Positions 1 through 12,259 of a DNA stretch of 64,000 nt are shown piece by piece. The stretch is taken from contig JAUJPP010000003.1 of NCBI GenBank assembly GCA_030562195.1, forward strand, positions 38,260,602 to 38,324,601, written 5' to 3'. Under the pieces are notes generated by a model. That model was not told where the DNA came from and searched no databases. It was given only the letters and a program-made list of their open reading frames with translations. Made by a program: the position numbers and the translations under genes. Every line of letters begins with the position of its first letter. Position 1 is the first letter of the stretch. The DNA is from Nipponacmea schrenckii (lineage: Eukaryota; Mollusca; Gastropoda; Lottiidae).

Positions 1-548
1 AATAAAAACCATTTTTATGCCTATAATTTAGTATATATAATATTAACATGGCTTATCTTTCTTGTACATGTAATCTATTCTGATGAACTTGAATATTATA
101 ATTTTATAGTTTACTTAAAAATTTGGATGCTAATAATGAAGCCTAGATGTTGATTTTTTTTCTGAAATTATTTTTATTCTGTTCTGCTTGTTTCCTTTCT
201 TTTTCTTTCAGGTAACTCACGCCAGTCTTGTGGGTAAAGGCATCGTAAAAAACAAAGGTTAACATATTGAGGTAAGTTAAAGTTTCTGTATTTTACACAT
301 GTTTTTGAAACATTGAATTTTTACAAAAAAGGCATTTGGTCAACTGACCTCACTAACTGTTACTAGAGGCTAAACTAAAAAAAAAACGACAGCAATTAAG
401 CCTGTTGTGAAAGTGCATCCCATATAAATATTTGCTTCCGAGACAACAGTTTTTTTTATTTCTTTGGTGAAAATTTGCTTGTGGAAAGGAACTGCATGTA
501 AGATTATACTTTTTGTCTACAAATCATGACCTTATTTTCTTTTTTCAG
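1..548. other. non-coding left edge
   Basis: I see no convincing coding region here. A possible micro-exon at about 211-232 (acceptor ending ctttcag, donor gtaaag) would be phase-compatible with the exon at 549, but it is only seven codons long, so I do not annotate it as a gene part. The rest looks like AT-rich intron. Confidence 0.4.
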
Positions 549-1814
549 GACCAATTCCTTTGAGACATCAGAGAAAGCCTGTATCTGTTCCATCAGTTTT
601 CCAGTGGTCTGAAGAAACAATAGATGAAACTTGGTGTGAGTGTTCCTAATCACCCAAGGATGAACTTTAATTAATATCATGAAAAATCTTTAATTTATTG
701 ATTACTCTTGTCAACCTCCCAGAAAATTGGCTGCCATAAAAATATGGGCATTTTACGATGGCCATCACAATTGTCATTCCTGCTTGGCATTCTGATTTGG
801 AAAAAAAAAAAAAGAGTCGGTTGATGTTATCCTCAAATACTTCAGAAAACAATATTTATGGTCAAGTTTCTTTTCAAATTGTTCAAGGTAGCAGTGGATT
901 GCTTCTAATTTAAGTGGAGTAAATTTGATGTCAGTATTGATATCTTTGTAAATGACAAATTTGACCAATAAATATATTTTTGCAATACTTATGTTCAAGA
1001 TTTTTATTTCTACCAATAAATTCAAGTCTGAAAAAGAAACTGTTGTAATCTTTAAACTTTTAACAATTCAACCCTAGAACTAATAGACAAGTACTAGGTA
1101 GAAATCCTAATTAAACTGAAGGAAATTTTGACATAATTTTGGAAGGATTAAATTTTGAAATTTTTTTAGTGAAGCGCAAAGGAAAATATTAGATCTAGGG
1201 CTAGTATCACCATAAATCAAATCAAATAAAAGTACTCACTGACTGCATTGTGCCCTAAAAAGGAAACTAAGAATGTCTTTATCGTCCTAATACAACACAT
1301 TTCCCTCTTTGCCTACAAACTGTGAGTTGGGTACAAATTTCAGTCTGAAATTCCCCTTTTTAAAATCATATTTCCGGTTTTGAATTTTATTTAAATGGCC
1401 ATGGTTGGCATTTTCACAACCTAAAGAAAATGTAAACATGTTTGGAGGTTAATATTTCAATGATACAAATAAAATTAGAACTGCTAGGCCTACCATATTA
1501 ATATAGGTAGGCCTAGCCTACTGTGTGGCCAGTGTTGTGTATTATACATTTTGCCTATTAGTATTATTTCTATATGAAATAAAAAAAATACAAATCTCAA
1601 AATAATTCTGATAGCCTTAGATTGACTTAAAAAGAATTTTAAAAATGGCAACAATAAAATAATGTTTTGAAAAATGGTTTATTTTCTCTAAAAATTTCTA
1701 GGATTTGTAGGGTAATATGTTCAATTCCAATGCCATGGGGACATTTTAAAACTTTTTATTTCTATAGATCCTAAAGTAGAAGCCATTCTTAGAGAAATGG
1801 AAAATCACAATTGA
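549..1814 (+). CDS. two 3'-terminal exons of an unidentified gene
   Basis: Exon 549-635 follows a strong polypyrimidine acceptor (ttattttcttttttcag) and ends at a good donor (gtgagt). Exon 1768-1814 follows tttttatttctatag and ends in TGA. The phases agree (phase 1 across the intron) and the joined frame is open. It reads PIPLRHQRKPVSVPSVFQW, then an acidic stretch, then PKVEAILREMENHN. The part ending VPSVFQW resembles the C-terminal end of THAP zinc-finger domains, which often finish with AVPS-F-W, but the cysteines and histidine would lie upstream of the window. I do not recognise the protein. The intron between the exons holds only AT-rich sequence and one palindrome. Confidence 0.4.
1483..1517. 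repeat. 12-bp-arm palindrome built on TAGGCCTA
   Basis: The arms GCTAGGCCTACC (1483-1494) and GGTAGGCCTAGC (1506-1517) are exact reverse complements separated by 11 AT bases. It lies in the intron of the left-edge gene. The core TAGGCCTA octamer recurs through the window (for example near 3082, 7168, 7766, 28041 and 31682). Confidence 0.8.
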
Positions 1815-3179
1815 TTACTTGTGAAATGAGGAAAATTTAAAAATCAATAAGCCCTAGCCTAGAACTGTTAGTAGAACTAGAGGACCATGTCATACGAAGG
1901 CCTATTAGCCTACCGGTACTAATCATACATGGTTATCATTATAATTTGTCTCGTCTAGGCTAAAACAATGATTATCTAAGATTATTGATACGATTTCAAG
2001 TATTTGTCAACTCAAATAACCACTAATTCACAAACGACAATTGCGAAGAAAATGTGTCAAAACCCCGTCTGTCATTTGACTAGGTCTACTTTCGATTCTC
2101 ACAAACTTTCAGCGGACGTATTAGATCGAAGCTTAGCCGACCGGCAAAACTAATTGTAACTTTCGGTTAAATGTTTTTTCTACCAGATACCTTCCCTACT
2201 TTAGATTTTAGTTCCTTTTCAAAGTTTAGTTACATAGTCGGTCATGCGCTTTAGGACCGCAATAGTCGCCGCGCCCCCAACATCAAGGAAAGACAACTCG
2301 CGAGTTTGGTTCCCCATTGTTTAATCAATGAGAGATATGTGAGAAAAGATAATAATTAGTCAAAAAATGTTATCACCCTTATTTTCAGACATATCAACAG
2401 TTACATGATATCAATAGCTTGCAACTAATTTAACATTGTATGCTGTGCCACATTTTTTCTAAACCGATAATCAAAAAGATCTAAGTGTTTATTGATAATC
2501 ATTAAATAGGATCACAGTTTGCCAAACGCACGATGCTGTTGGTGTATTTTGTGTTAAAACAAACGTCGACTATATATCGAGGTATATTTATAGTCACTTG
2601 AATTAATTGTTTTTATCTGGAAATTTAATACTGCAACTAACGTATAAATGAGAATCTGGACTTTATTTGTATTGTAAAGAAGATAAATCTTACTGTATTC
2701 AAATTCTAGTTAAAATGGAAAAAATTATTTTAAAAGCAATTTTGTAATTTTTGTTATACATTAGGTTTTTGTTATTGAAATCAGCACGGGGTTTTCATTA
2801 TTCTAACATCATATTACTTTTTTAAAATATATAACAACCTATATTGTACAACATAACTTTCTAAGATTTATTCGCCGTACCACATTTCATAATCGATAAA
2901 TGTAATGTTTATTCAGTCAAATAGCTTCGTTTATGAAGATTCACCAAAACGACCCTTCCATACCTTTTCTTAGAAGATTTGGGAGAATCGGGCGCGTGGT
3001 GGTTTAATTACAAAACAAAGTGGTAAAAATGTCGAATAGTGTTGATTATTCGGATCGAAAACACGTGACCTCCTGAATATGTAGGCCTATTACATCAGTC
3101 CATTCTACGAGGTTTGCAGGTTGACTTGAGATTTATCGATAAACGAAATATTTGTCTGATTTTCAATAGGGTCTATGCG
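1815..3179. other. gene-free AT-rich stretch
   Basis: I see no open frame of note, no RNA gene and no recognisable element. A short GC-richer patch around 2245-2310 contains CpG-bearing runs. It could be a promoter remnant, but nothing downstream supports that. Confidence 0.4.
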
Positions 3180-4056
3180 TGGGTGATAACGAAAAATCAA
3201 GTTTCATCAAAATTCATCAAAAATAAGCTCTCTATGGTGTCCACAATAATTTAATGCGTTTTTCAGAACAAAGGTTTGATAACAACCAATCGCACCAGGT
3301 TTTGTCAAAATCCAACAATAAAAAATTGTTTTATATCGTTTACACAAATAATTCAAGAGCAGGGGCAATAAGTCATGTAAATATATTTTTCGAATGGTCT
3401 TCTTTTTCATTAGAGTTCGTCCTTGGGTGATCTTTCGTAAGTTTCATCAAATTTTTTCGATTGGTCTGATTCTTATAGGGTTCGTCTTTATATGATTACA
3501 AAAACTCAAACAAAATTTCGTCAAAGTTCATCAACCAACATCTCATATGTGTTATAAAAAATCGAAGAACAAGGGCAATAACTCATAGTTAATATTTTTA
3601 ATTGGTCTGGTTTTCAATATTGTAACCCCTTCGATTATCACAAACACTCACGGCATGTTTCTTAAAAATCCATCAGGAATCCAGCTGTCTATCGTGTCCA
3701 CATCAAATTTAACGAGATTTAAATGGCAATAATTCATATTAAATATTTCTCAATTGGTCTGATTATCAAAAGGGTTCTTCCTTAGGTGATTACAAATAGG
3801 CTACCAACACTAAGTTCCACCAAAATCCATCAAGAAACCAGCTCTCCATCGTATCCCAAAGAATTCGAGAACAAGGACAAAACCTCGTAGTAAATATTTT
3901 TCAATTGGTCTGATTTTCAATTCAAGAACAAAGGCAATAACTCATAGTAAATTTTTTTTCGATTGTCTTGATTCATCAACCTTCACGAACACTCACACCA
4001 AGTTTCGTCAAAATTAATTGAGATACAGCTCTCTATCGCGTCAACAGACAGACTTA
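3180..4056 (-). repeat. degenerate tandem repeats, same family as 29.4-30.7 kb, minus orientation
   Basis: On the minus strand the stretch repeats the phrases 'ttgatgaaacttgg', 'gaaccctattgaaaatcag' and 'agttattgcccttgttctt' at intervals of roughly 100-160 bp, about six degenerate copies. The same phrases make up the interior of the TIR element at 29302-30827. The array begins directly after the donor of tetraspanin exon 4, so it occupies the intron (or replaced the sequence) where the last tetraspanin exon would be expected. Confidence 0.75.
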
Positions 4057-4057
4057 C

Positions 4058-5913
4058 CCCATATTGTCTTGAATTATATCCGCATTGTACTCCACTATTT
4101 CCTAGTTGACGACAACATGAACTTGGTACACCACATCTTGATACAGCTGTCGAGGAACAATTATAATAGAAATTGACCTCCCAATCATTGTAACTAGCGG
4201 CGCCACAACATTTATACTACAAATATTATAATAAAGCAATGGGATTCAATCAATTGATCAACAAGAAAACAAAATGCAACTGACTAATATGACTGGTATT
4301 TTCTAAGGGGCCAGTCGTATCCTATCCTCAACACCACACAACAGTATCTCGTTTCGGGACAATGGCAATTTTATACTATTATATTGGTTGGACTAAAAGA
4401 ATTCAGTTTCCACAAACCTGTTTCTGAATTCTGTCGATCAAATCTTTTATATCGGCATTATCGCCATAGTGCTCCAATGAATTTTTCATATAGTCCAACA
4501 CTTGATTTTCAATACTATCGACAAATACAAACGCCAAGACACCAGCTATTACTTGTAATATGAATATGATTACCACAACAACACAGAACTGAAATTGAAA
4601 ATGATTCCATAGTATTATTTCTTTAACAAAGATCTAGAGGTATAAAGGAAGCCTATAATAGAAAAGTTTCTATTTACAGAGTGTGTAAAATGTGTGATGA
4701 CACCCGACCCTAAATTTGCTGAAAGTTAGCCCAATTTAGTTAAGGATCCTTTACAAGAAGGTTAACCCTAATTTAAACACAATTCTATTGTTTCTTGTCA
4801 GTCAGAGGAACAGTAAGTAAAAAACATAATCAATATATCTTTTATTTTTATAACAACCACTGTAACAGGCTAACATTAGAACAATAAATACATACTATCT
4901 TCAAAAGAGTTATATTTTCTCTGAGTGCACCAATACACCCAAAGAAACTGATTAAAAACATCACCACACCAACAGCTATCATTATGTAAGCTGGATCTGT
5001 AACAAGATGATCCAATGGATCTAAACCTTCTTTTTGCAATCTTGCCCATATACCAATGGCAATTAAAACAATTCCTGCAATCTTAAAGTAAATATCGACA
5101 TTTAAAAACATATCTTAGATAGGCGATACCCACGTATACACCATCCGTTTAAGGCTTCCATGTATACACCATTAGCACCTTAGCGTTGCACCTTGAGGAT
5201 GGCTCGACCTCGAAAAAGAAATGTGATGCCACCGTCTTGAATATTTGTCTATCTTTTTTCGTTTCAGTTGGACGCGGAAAGTACCGCTTCCACTTATCCA
5301 ATTTTATACGAATATTTGTTTTCTTTTTATTAGAAGGGAGATAACTGTATTTTATACTTTGAAAAATACTCTTTTTTTTGTTGTCTGAAATTTCAACTTT
5401 TTCTGTTCAAAACAAACATTGAATTACGTGCTCAGATAAAAATCAGAAGAGAATCCTACTCTTCTGCACTAATGAGGATAGAACTTGCTCAAATAAACTA
5501 ATAGCTAGTTTTATGGCACTGTGCTTATTGGTTGTAACATTAAAAATTAAAAATAAATTCTTATACATGTTCATACACTGGAATTGGTCCAACTTAGAAA
5601 TAGGAATGCCTACTAAATTGTTGTGCAGTTTTGATTTGTCAATAAAACTTCTAATCTCCTTTGACAGCAAGGATAGCCTACTTCAGAAATAAATTACCAT
5701 ATCCCTGTACTCCACGTTAAGGATTAAAAGACGATAGAACTAATGAAGATTTAATCAATGATCTAATTGGGATAATTGATGATAAAACAATTTAATATAC
5801 AACATACTAACCCACACAAGAAAATTAAAACCAAATAACACATACTTGGCCCAAAAACTACACTCACAACATCTGTGATCTGATTCAGCAGTCCTTGTCT
5901 CTGTTCTTACCAT
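4058..5913 (-). CDS. tetraspanin, four exons, 3' end not found
   Basis: Four-pass membrane scaffold of the tetraspanin family. Exons on the minus strand are 5812-5913 (ATG), 4896-5081, 4418-4588 and 4058-4216. All have GT-AG borders, and all are multiples of three joining in phase 0. Exon 1 ends in the family signature WAKYVLFGFNFLVW (start of TM1). Exon 2 completes TM1 (IAGIVLIAIGIW), gives the small loop and TM2, and ends with GCIGALRENITLLKI. Exon 3 is TM3 plus the start of the large extracellular loop. Exon 4 carries the diagnostic CCG, followed by CCR and further cysteines (about eight Cys in the loop). That gives about 206 residues; TM4 and the C-terminal tail are missing. Just below 4058 lies a repeat array, so the last exon is either further left or lost. 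For exon 2 I chose the acceptor at 5082 (tttaag) over the one at 5075 because it keeps the phase and restores the conserved W-x-x-G-I-V. The subfamily is not determined. Confidence 0.85.
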
Positions 5914-6689
5914 TCTGTAAGTTATATTATGAGAATACGTTGTTACTAATTCATTGATTCGTTATATCCGTTATACATTTCAAAGACTTTTGTAAGGATT
6001 TTAGAACATCATGTCACGACATATGTTTTCTGATTGCATTCAATATATCCAGGTCACTTGAATAGAATATTAACCACAGATTGACACAGTAACTTTGTAA
6101 ATGTAGACAATGTGTATATCGGATGTTCAAAGAAAATTTGAAATAGATTTCGATTTTCTAGAAGATTGATCGAGACTAGAGAAATTGTATGTAAATTTGA
6201 GTTCTGGATGATAAAGTGTATTGTAACAGGTGTGATGATTAAGCCCGTAAATTTATTGACTATTTTAATATTCGACATACATAAATATATTGATTATTTA
6301 AGGTGCGAACGTTGTTTAATGTATTTGTCTCCCTTGCCCAGACGCAAAGCTCGATGTTCTCTAATTGAATTTATTTTATCTGTTCGATGATCAACTTGAA
6401 AATTGTTCTCTTGTATTTTTTAAACTAAATCAATGAAGTATTTATTGCGTTTTCAATTTCATTTGTTAGTTACGATTTCTAGATATCCAGAAGCGTGTAT
6501 TTACGAACTTTCGATATTAAGGGATCAACACAGGAGATTATTAGTACACTATTATATTACGATAAATCACAGATAAAATCATTAATATCAGTAAATAAAA
6601 AATATAACAATCCAGTTATACAGCCTTTACAAGTGTTATACATGGATGTAAAATGGAAAAAAAGCATACTTGTATTATTATAAATGATA
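5914..6689. other. upstream flank of the tetraspanin gene
   Basis: AT-rich sequence without a supported gene. The first tetraspanin exon begins at 5913 on the minus strand, so the tetraspanin promoter should lie here or at a further 5' exon. I see no clear TATA box at a fixed distance. Confidence 0.4.
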
Positions 6690-6855
6690 TGTGTATCAGC
6701 ATATTAATACTGTATCAAACCATCACAAATATCACCAGTTAATGTTAGTTATATGTAACACTTATATCACACCATCACAAATATCAGATAATATTCGCAA
6801 TATATTACTACTAGATCACACAATCACAAATTATATCAGTTCATGTTAGTTATAT
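6690..6855 (+). repeat. 49-bp satellite array, left part
   Basis: Degenerate copies of a unit containing 'actagatcacaccatcacaa', then 'atatcagttaatgttagtta' and 'tatattact'. The same unit, in the same orientation, continues at 16520 after the ISL2EU element. The two parts therefore appear to be one array split by the insertion. Confidence 0.85.
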
Positions 6856-8165
6856 AGACCGATCTTAAAATTTATTCATATATCCACTGACATGGGGTCA
6901 TTACTCCGAAAACGAGGCTAAACTAGGCATCAAAATGGCGTCTGAACCATAAGCCTACCGACCGCGAAGAAAAGAGATGAATATTGTTGCGTCCCGCAAT
7001 GTAATGGAAATGCCAGAGTCAACAAAGAACTAAGTTTTCATCATATACCATCAGAGAAGAAATCTGCATGAAGAAAACAATGGATAATCGCAATAAGACG
7101 GGATGAAGGACCGTTTTTCAAGATAAACAAATTGATGTTACAAAATCCATTAAAATTGGGCGCGAAATAGGCCTAGATCGGTCTAATTCACCTTTGTTTC
7201 TTGGTTTAATAAAGCTCATGGTTAAATAAACATTACATAAATTGCAGTCCAAAGAAAGTAAAAAATCGTTGTTATATATGTCGCAACATGCGGCTACGTG
7301 CCGACTTTAACTGTATCCTAAGAATGTCCCGAATGTATTGATCACATAGACCTAACCTCTTATTTACAAGAATAAAAATGATTTATGTAACTGTTTATAT
7401 TTTTAATAGATTGGTGGAAATACTATGGTATGTTCACAGCATTTCAAAAGGGAGGATTTCCGTTGGACAACTAGCAAAAAGTGTTTAAAGAGTGATGCTG
7501 TCCCATCAATTTTCGAATGGAAAGGTAACACAACGGGAAGAAAAGCGCCTACAATCAGACGGCCTTTGCAACCTAAAGTACTATTAAATGAGAACCTGCC
7601 CTAGGACAGACAAATGGTGGGGAATGAAAACCAAACGCGCGAAGAAGCTGAAATTATGCCCATTTCTGCTGGGCAAAAGGAGAAGTATGTTTTCTTTTAA
7701 AGTCAACCTCAACAAAAATACATAATGTCTTTACATAAAAGTAAAGTAATAATTTGTCCGTACTAGGCCTATTATAGCTGAAAAATTGATTATTTGACCT
7801 TAAAACCATATACATGAACATAATATCTTCGAATAACCATATTTTACAAATATTTTACAGGGACAACGTCAATGATAATACACATGAAAGCTGTCTGAAC
7901 AGAATGAAAGAATTGCAAGATGCATTGGCAGAAAAAGAATTGGAAATCAAGGCACAAAATGATGAAATTTCTGAATTACATGCAAAGTACCAAATGGAAA
8001 GATTTGGAGTAACAAGATTTTCATTTGATGATGACATGATTGAATTTTACACAGGCTTTCCATCTTATAATGTATTTTGAATATTTTTTCTGCTGTCAAA
8101 CCAACTGCAACAAGAATTAAAAGTACAATCAGATAGATGAACTAACAACAAGAGGACGCCCAAAA

Positions 8166-8176
8166 ATCCTATTGAT
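8166..8176 (+). repeat. target-site duplication of the LINE, left copy
   Basis: ATCCTATTGAT occurs here and again at 13524-13534, exactly bracketing the LINE. Removing one copy plus the LINE brings the RGRPK and PIDELF parts of the transposase next to each other, though one further frameshift remains. Confidence 0.85.
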
Positions 8177-8502
8177 TTAAACAATATTTTATTAATAATA
8201 AGTACAATATTAATACACAAAGGCAATTGAAAAGAGGATACAAAGACAAGCCTGTACAGGCTCATATAAGTTTGCTTCCTCGGGAGAATATGTACAATAG
8301 AATTATGGTGAAAATTGTTATATAAATAAATAAATTATATTTACAATGAAAATTACAGTTATAAATTCAATTGAGCTGCATTATAGTTGGACAGAGAGAA
8401 TGTTAAGGGTACAGAGGAAAATAAATAAATAAATAAATTAAGTAAGAACAAGAGGTGAAAAAAAAAAAAAAAAATTATAGATTCCATTCCTAGTGTTTGA
8501 TT

Positions 8503-11500
8503 TCATAGGTCAAAACGTCTTGTAGATTTTATAAACGTATAGACAATATCAAATATCTTTGAATTTTCTGAATAGGAAAGATCGGGGCTTCCATTGAGCA
8601 GGCAGAAAGTATTTTGGAAATGGAGTGGAAGGGTATGGATAGTAATAGACCGAAGGTTGGAGAAGTTAGGACACCAGAGTAAGAAATGTTCGGTTGTTTC
8701 AAGGTCGCAGTTACATGAGCATTGAGGGTTATCATTAACATGCATCATAAATGTATGGAAGTTCAGATCACTTTTGTTATTGCGTAATTTACACAGAATA
8801 ATTTGTAGTTTACGTTCGCCATAGTTAAATAGTTTATTGTTAGGTGGGAATAAGCTTCTTTTGAGAGATAATTTGAATTTGGATAGAGAAGGTTGTAATT
8901 TGATAACGTTATCTAAATCATTCCAGAGTTTAATAGTAGATGGGAGGAAAGAGGACTTGTAAAGGGAGGTTTTACATCGTACTTGCCTAATACGGTTAGG
9001 GTTTCTTAATGAGTAAGAGAGTGATAATGTGTTAGGAACCAGGGAACAGAGATAGGACGGAGCTAAGTTGTGTTTCATTTTGTAAAATGTTGTTAGTTTA
9101 TGGAATTGCCTACGAACACAAAGGGATGAATAACCGGTTTCGTGAGATGTACCTCTAGGAAGACCAGTAATAATTCGAAGGGCATCAAGATGGAGATCTT
9201 CAAGTCGTTTCGATAAATAGTCAGATACATTGTCCCAAACAATATCAGAATAATCAAATATAGATAAAATAAAAGAACTATAAAGAATAGACAGAGATTT
9301 ACTAGAGAGGCGATATTTGAGGATATTTATCATTTTGGCGGTTTTGTTGATCATAAAGTCAATATGTACTTCCCATTTACAATTATTTTGAAATACACCC
9401 AAATGTTTATGATTATCAGTGTCATGAAGTTGAGTATTGTTAAAAATAGGAAGAAGTTGAGAAGGGTTGTTTTTACGACTAAAAGTTAAACATTCTGTTT
9501 TTAGTGGGTTAAATTCTACTTTCCATTTTTCGGACCAAGAGTAAATTTGGGCAAGATCATTGTTAAGTAGTTGAAGATTGGTATCTGGGTTATCAGCTTG
9601 TTTTCTATCACTTAAATAATTTTTTAACAAATCGAGTACTTCATTTTGAATTCCTACACTTTTTAGTTTTTCTAATAGACCCAAATGCCAAACCCTGTCA
9701 AAGGCACGTTTAATGTCATAAAATATTGCCTTTACCTCATGCCCTTTATCTAAAGAAGATGAAATGTAATCATACATGTCAGTTAATTGGTACACGGTAC
9801 AATCATGTTGGCGAAATCCAGACTGATATCTATATAAAATATTATTTTCAATAAGGAAATTATTAAGATGTTTATAAATAACTATTTCAAATACTTTCCC
9901 AAGAGATGATAATAATGAGATTGGACGATAGTTTTTACAGAGTTTTTTCTCACCTGATTTAAAGATCGGTGTAACATTCGCAACTTTCCATTGAGAAGGA
10001 AATACGCATTTAGCTATTAATATATTGAAAAGTTTTAAAAGTGGGTGGGCAAATGATTTGGAGATTATACGCAAAATAAAGTTGTTGATCCTATCGAGGC
10101 CCGAAGTCTTTTTGTTTGTTAATGATGCTAAAATATCAACAAGTTCCTGATAGGTTAAAACTATGGGTTCGATTGTTGAATTGTTTAAAAATGGTAAAAT
10201 AGGAGGTAATTCAAGTTCGTTAGTTGACAATGTTTGTTTGATTAAGTAGTCATTTAGCAGTTCGGCTTTTTCGTATCAAGAGGGGAATAGATGATGACAA
10301 ACTACCTTGTTTTATTGAAAAGGTACGAATTAGTTTCCACCAATCACGGTCATGGAATGAAGTATTAATTTTGGTGTCCAAATTCTCATAATACGTTTTT
10401 TTTCGTTTTTCTTATCTCACTAGTCACGTAGTTTCTATATTTCCTAAATTCTATCCAATCACATTCGCGATTCTTAATTTTAGCATTTTTGTGAATTCTA
10501 TTTCTACGCCTTATCAATCTCCCAATGTAACCATTCATCCAGGGACAGTCACGTGGTCTTATTGTAACGGTTTTGCTTTGTATAGTAGTTGAAATAATTT
10601 TACTCAATGTATTTGTAATCTGAAGAGTAATTTGGTCAATATCATCATTGTTCTTAAAAATTTCATTCCAATCATACTCTAATATTTTATTGTTCAGTTC
10701 CTCGCTACTAAAATTTTTATAATCCCAAATTTGTCTCTGAAAACATTGGTCTATTTTTGTATTTGGAAAGTGTAAGGTAAGAAGGACAGGATTGTGATCA
10801 CTCAGACCCGAGAAGAAAACATCTGTAGAATTGACAAAAGCTGGACATGATACAATGGCTAAATCAAGTAGTGAGTTCTTATCAAGTGTTAATCTGGTAG
10901 GTTCAGTAACCAGTTGAGTTAAATTAAATCTAGTTAGAATGTCATGCGATTTCGTGTTAGTTTTAGTCAAAAAGTCTATGTTGAAGTCTCCAAGTACAAT
11001 AAGGTTAAAATCAGGTTGGTCGTTTGCTTGTAGGATGCTAGTTTCGATAAGATTATAGTAATCCTGTAGGCTATTCGGTGGGCGATAAAATGTACCTAGT
11101 AAACTTTTTGTTGTCTATAAAAAGCTCAATCCAAAGAGCTTCCAATGAAGGAATTTCAAGATCATATCTTCTATTATAAATAATATTATTATGTAAATAG
11201 ACAGCTATACCACCCCCTCTACCACTAGTTCTGTTCAATAAACAGGGATCTTGATAACCTGTGAGCAAAATAGAATCTGTTTCTACCGAGTCATCTAACC
11301 AAGTTTCAGTAAAGCACAAGATATCGTTTTCAAGCAGTTCAGTAGATATCTGGTTAAGCTTAAACCGAAGACTCCTGATATTGAGATGTAAAATTTTAAA
11401 CTTCGTTTGGCCTGGGTTTGGATGAACATCAACACAAAGTAAAATTAGCTGAAGTACAATTAAGGAGAAAATAATGATGTTCGAGGTTAAAGGTAAATCC

Positions 11501-11547
11501 TGCAGAGACGAATAGATCCATGAATCAAACTTGCATCCGTCCCACAC
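8503..11547 (-). pseudogene. LINE ORF2: endonuclease-reverse transcriptase, broken
   Basis: 11547-11071: hydrophobic N-terminus, LLCVDVHPNPGQ, then endonuclease motifs LHLNIRSL, FTETWLDDS and GRGGGIAVYL. A frameshift lies near 11095. Then comes GDFNIDF (about 10985), with SDHNPVLL near 10800. 10230-8503: RT motifs KSGEKKLCKNYRPISLLSSL, QSGFRQHDCTVYQL, FYDIKRAFDRVWH and LLKNYLSDRKQ. The protein then jumps directly to DNPDTNLQLLNNDL (about 9597), so the PQGS and F/YADD blocks, about 60 residues, are absent. The C-terminus has a Cys/His motif (CSCNC, ETTEHFLLWC). The missing aspartates alone would abolish reverse transcription. Between 10385 and 10231 further stops occur. Confidence 0.85.
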
Positions 11548-12259
11548 AATCAGTTATTACACTCTGTTCGGATCATAATATGAACCGTTTAAGTTTAAAG
11601 AACAATGCCATGAGTGGGAAGGATGCAATTGGAATAGAGGAGAAATAGAAAAAAAAAAAAATAAAAAAAAAGGAAAAAATAATACCAGAATTAAGTTCAC
11701 AGTGTACCATTAAGAGTATATAACGCAGCTCTCTATAAATAAGAAAGAAATCACAATAAGTAAATACAATATATTCAAAACAATGCTGAAGAATTTTGAA
11801 TAAATTTCTCCATTATCGATGCCAACAATGTCGTAAGACATTTATTATAGAAATGACAAATCATAAGACACTCATTTCTGTCCAATGAATTACTGACAAT
11901 TAATACACAGCTTAGTTAATTAATAAGTGGTAATATAGATTTGCATGCGTAGGCTATCTTTGAGGCCTGTCTATATAGAAACTAAAACTAACGTTTTCAA
12001 CATACCTGGACAATTTTTCAAATTCATGCAGAGGACATGACTACTGATCGAATAACTCTCTGCATTGTCGATCGTCCGCTGTATGTAGACAAATCTATTC
12101 CGAGATCAGCCTCAAAAATCAAAGATATGCAAAAGTTAAATGGTATGAAGACAAAAGTTCAGGAAAGGTACAGACACATTAAAACAGTAAAATAGAAATT
12201 AATATATAGAACAAAAGATGATGACCTTGTGGAGCACTATGTTTAGTTTATAGTTATTG

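Noticed and set aside
211..270. Exon with ctttcag acceptor and gtaagt donor at the left edge
   Set aside because: All three frames contain a stop within it. Only a 22-nt version would fit, which is too short to claim.
3207..3410. 67-codon minus-strand ORF as the missing TM4 exon of the tetraspanin
   Set aside because: It lies in the repeat array, has no membrane segment of adequate length and resembles translations of the repeats at 29-30 kb.
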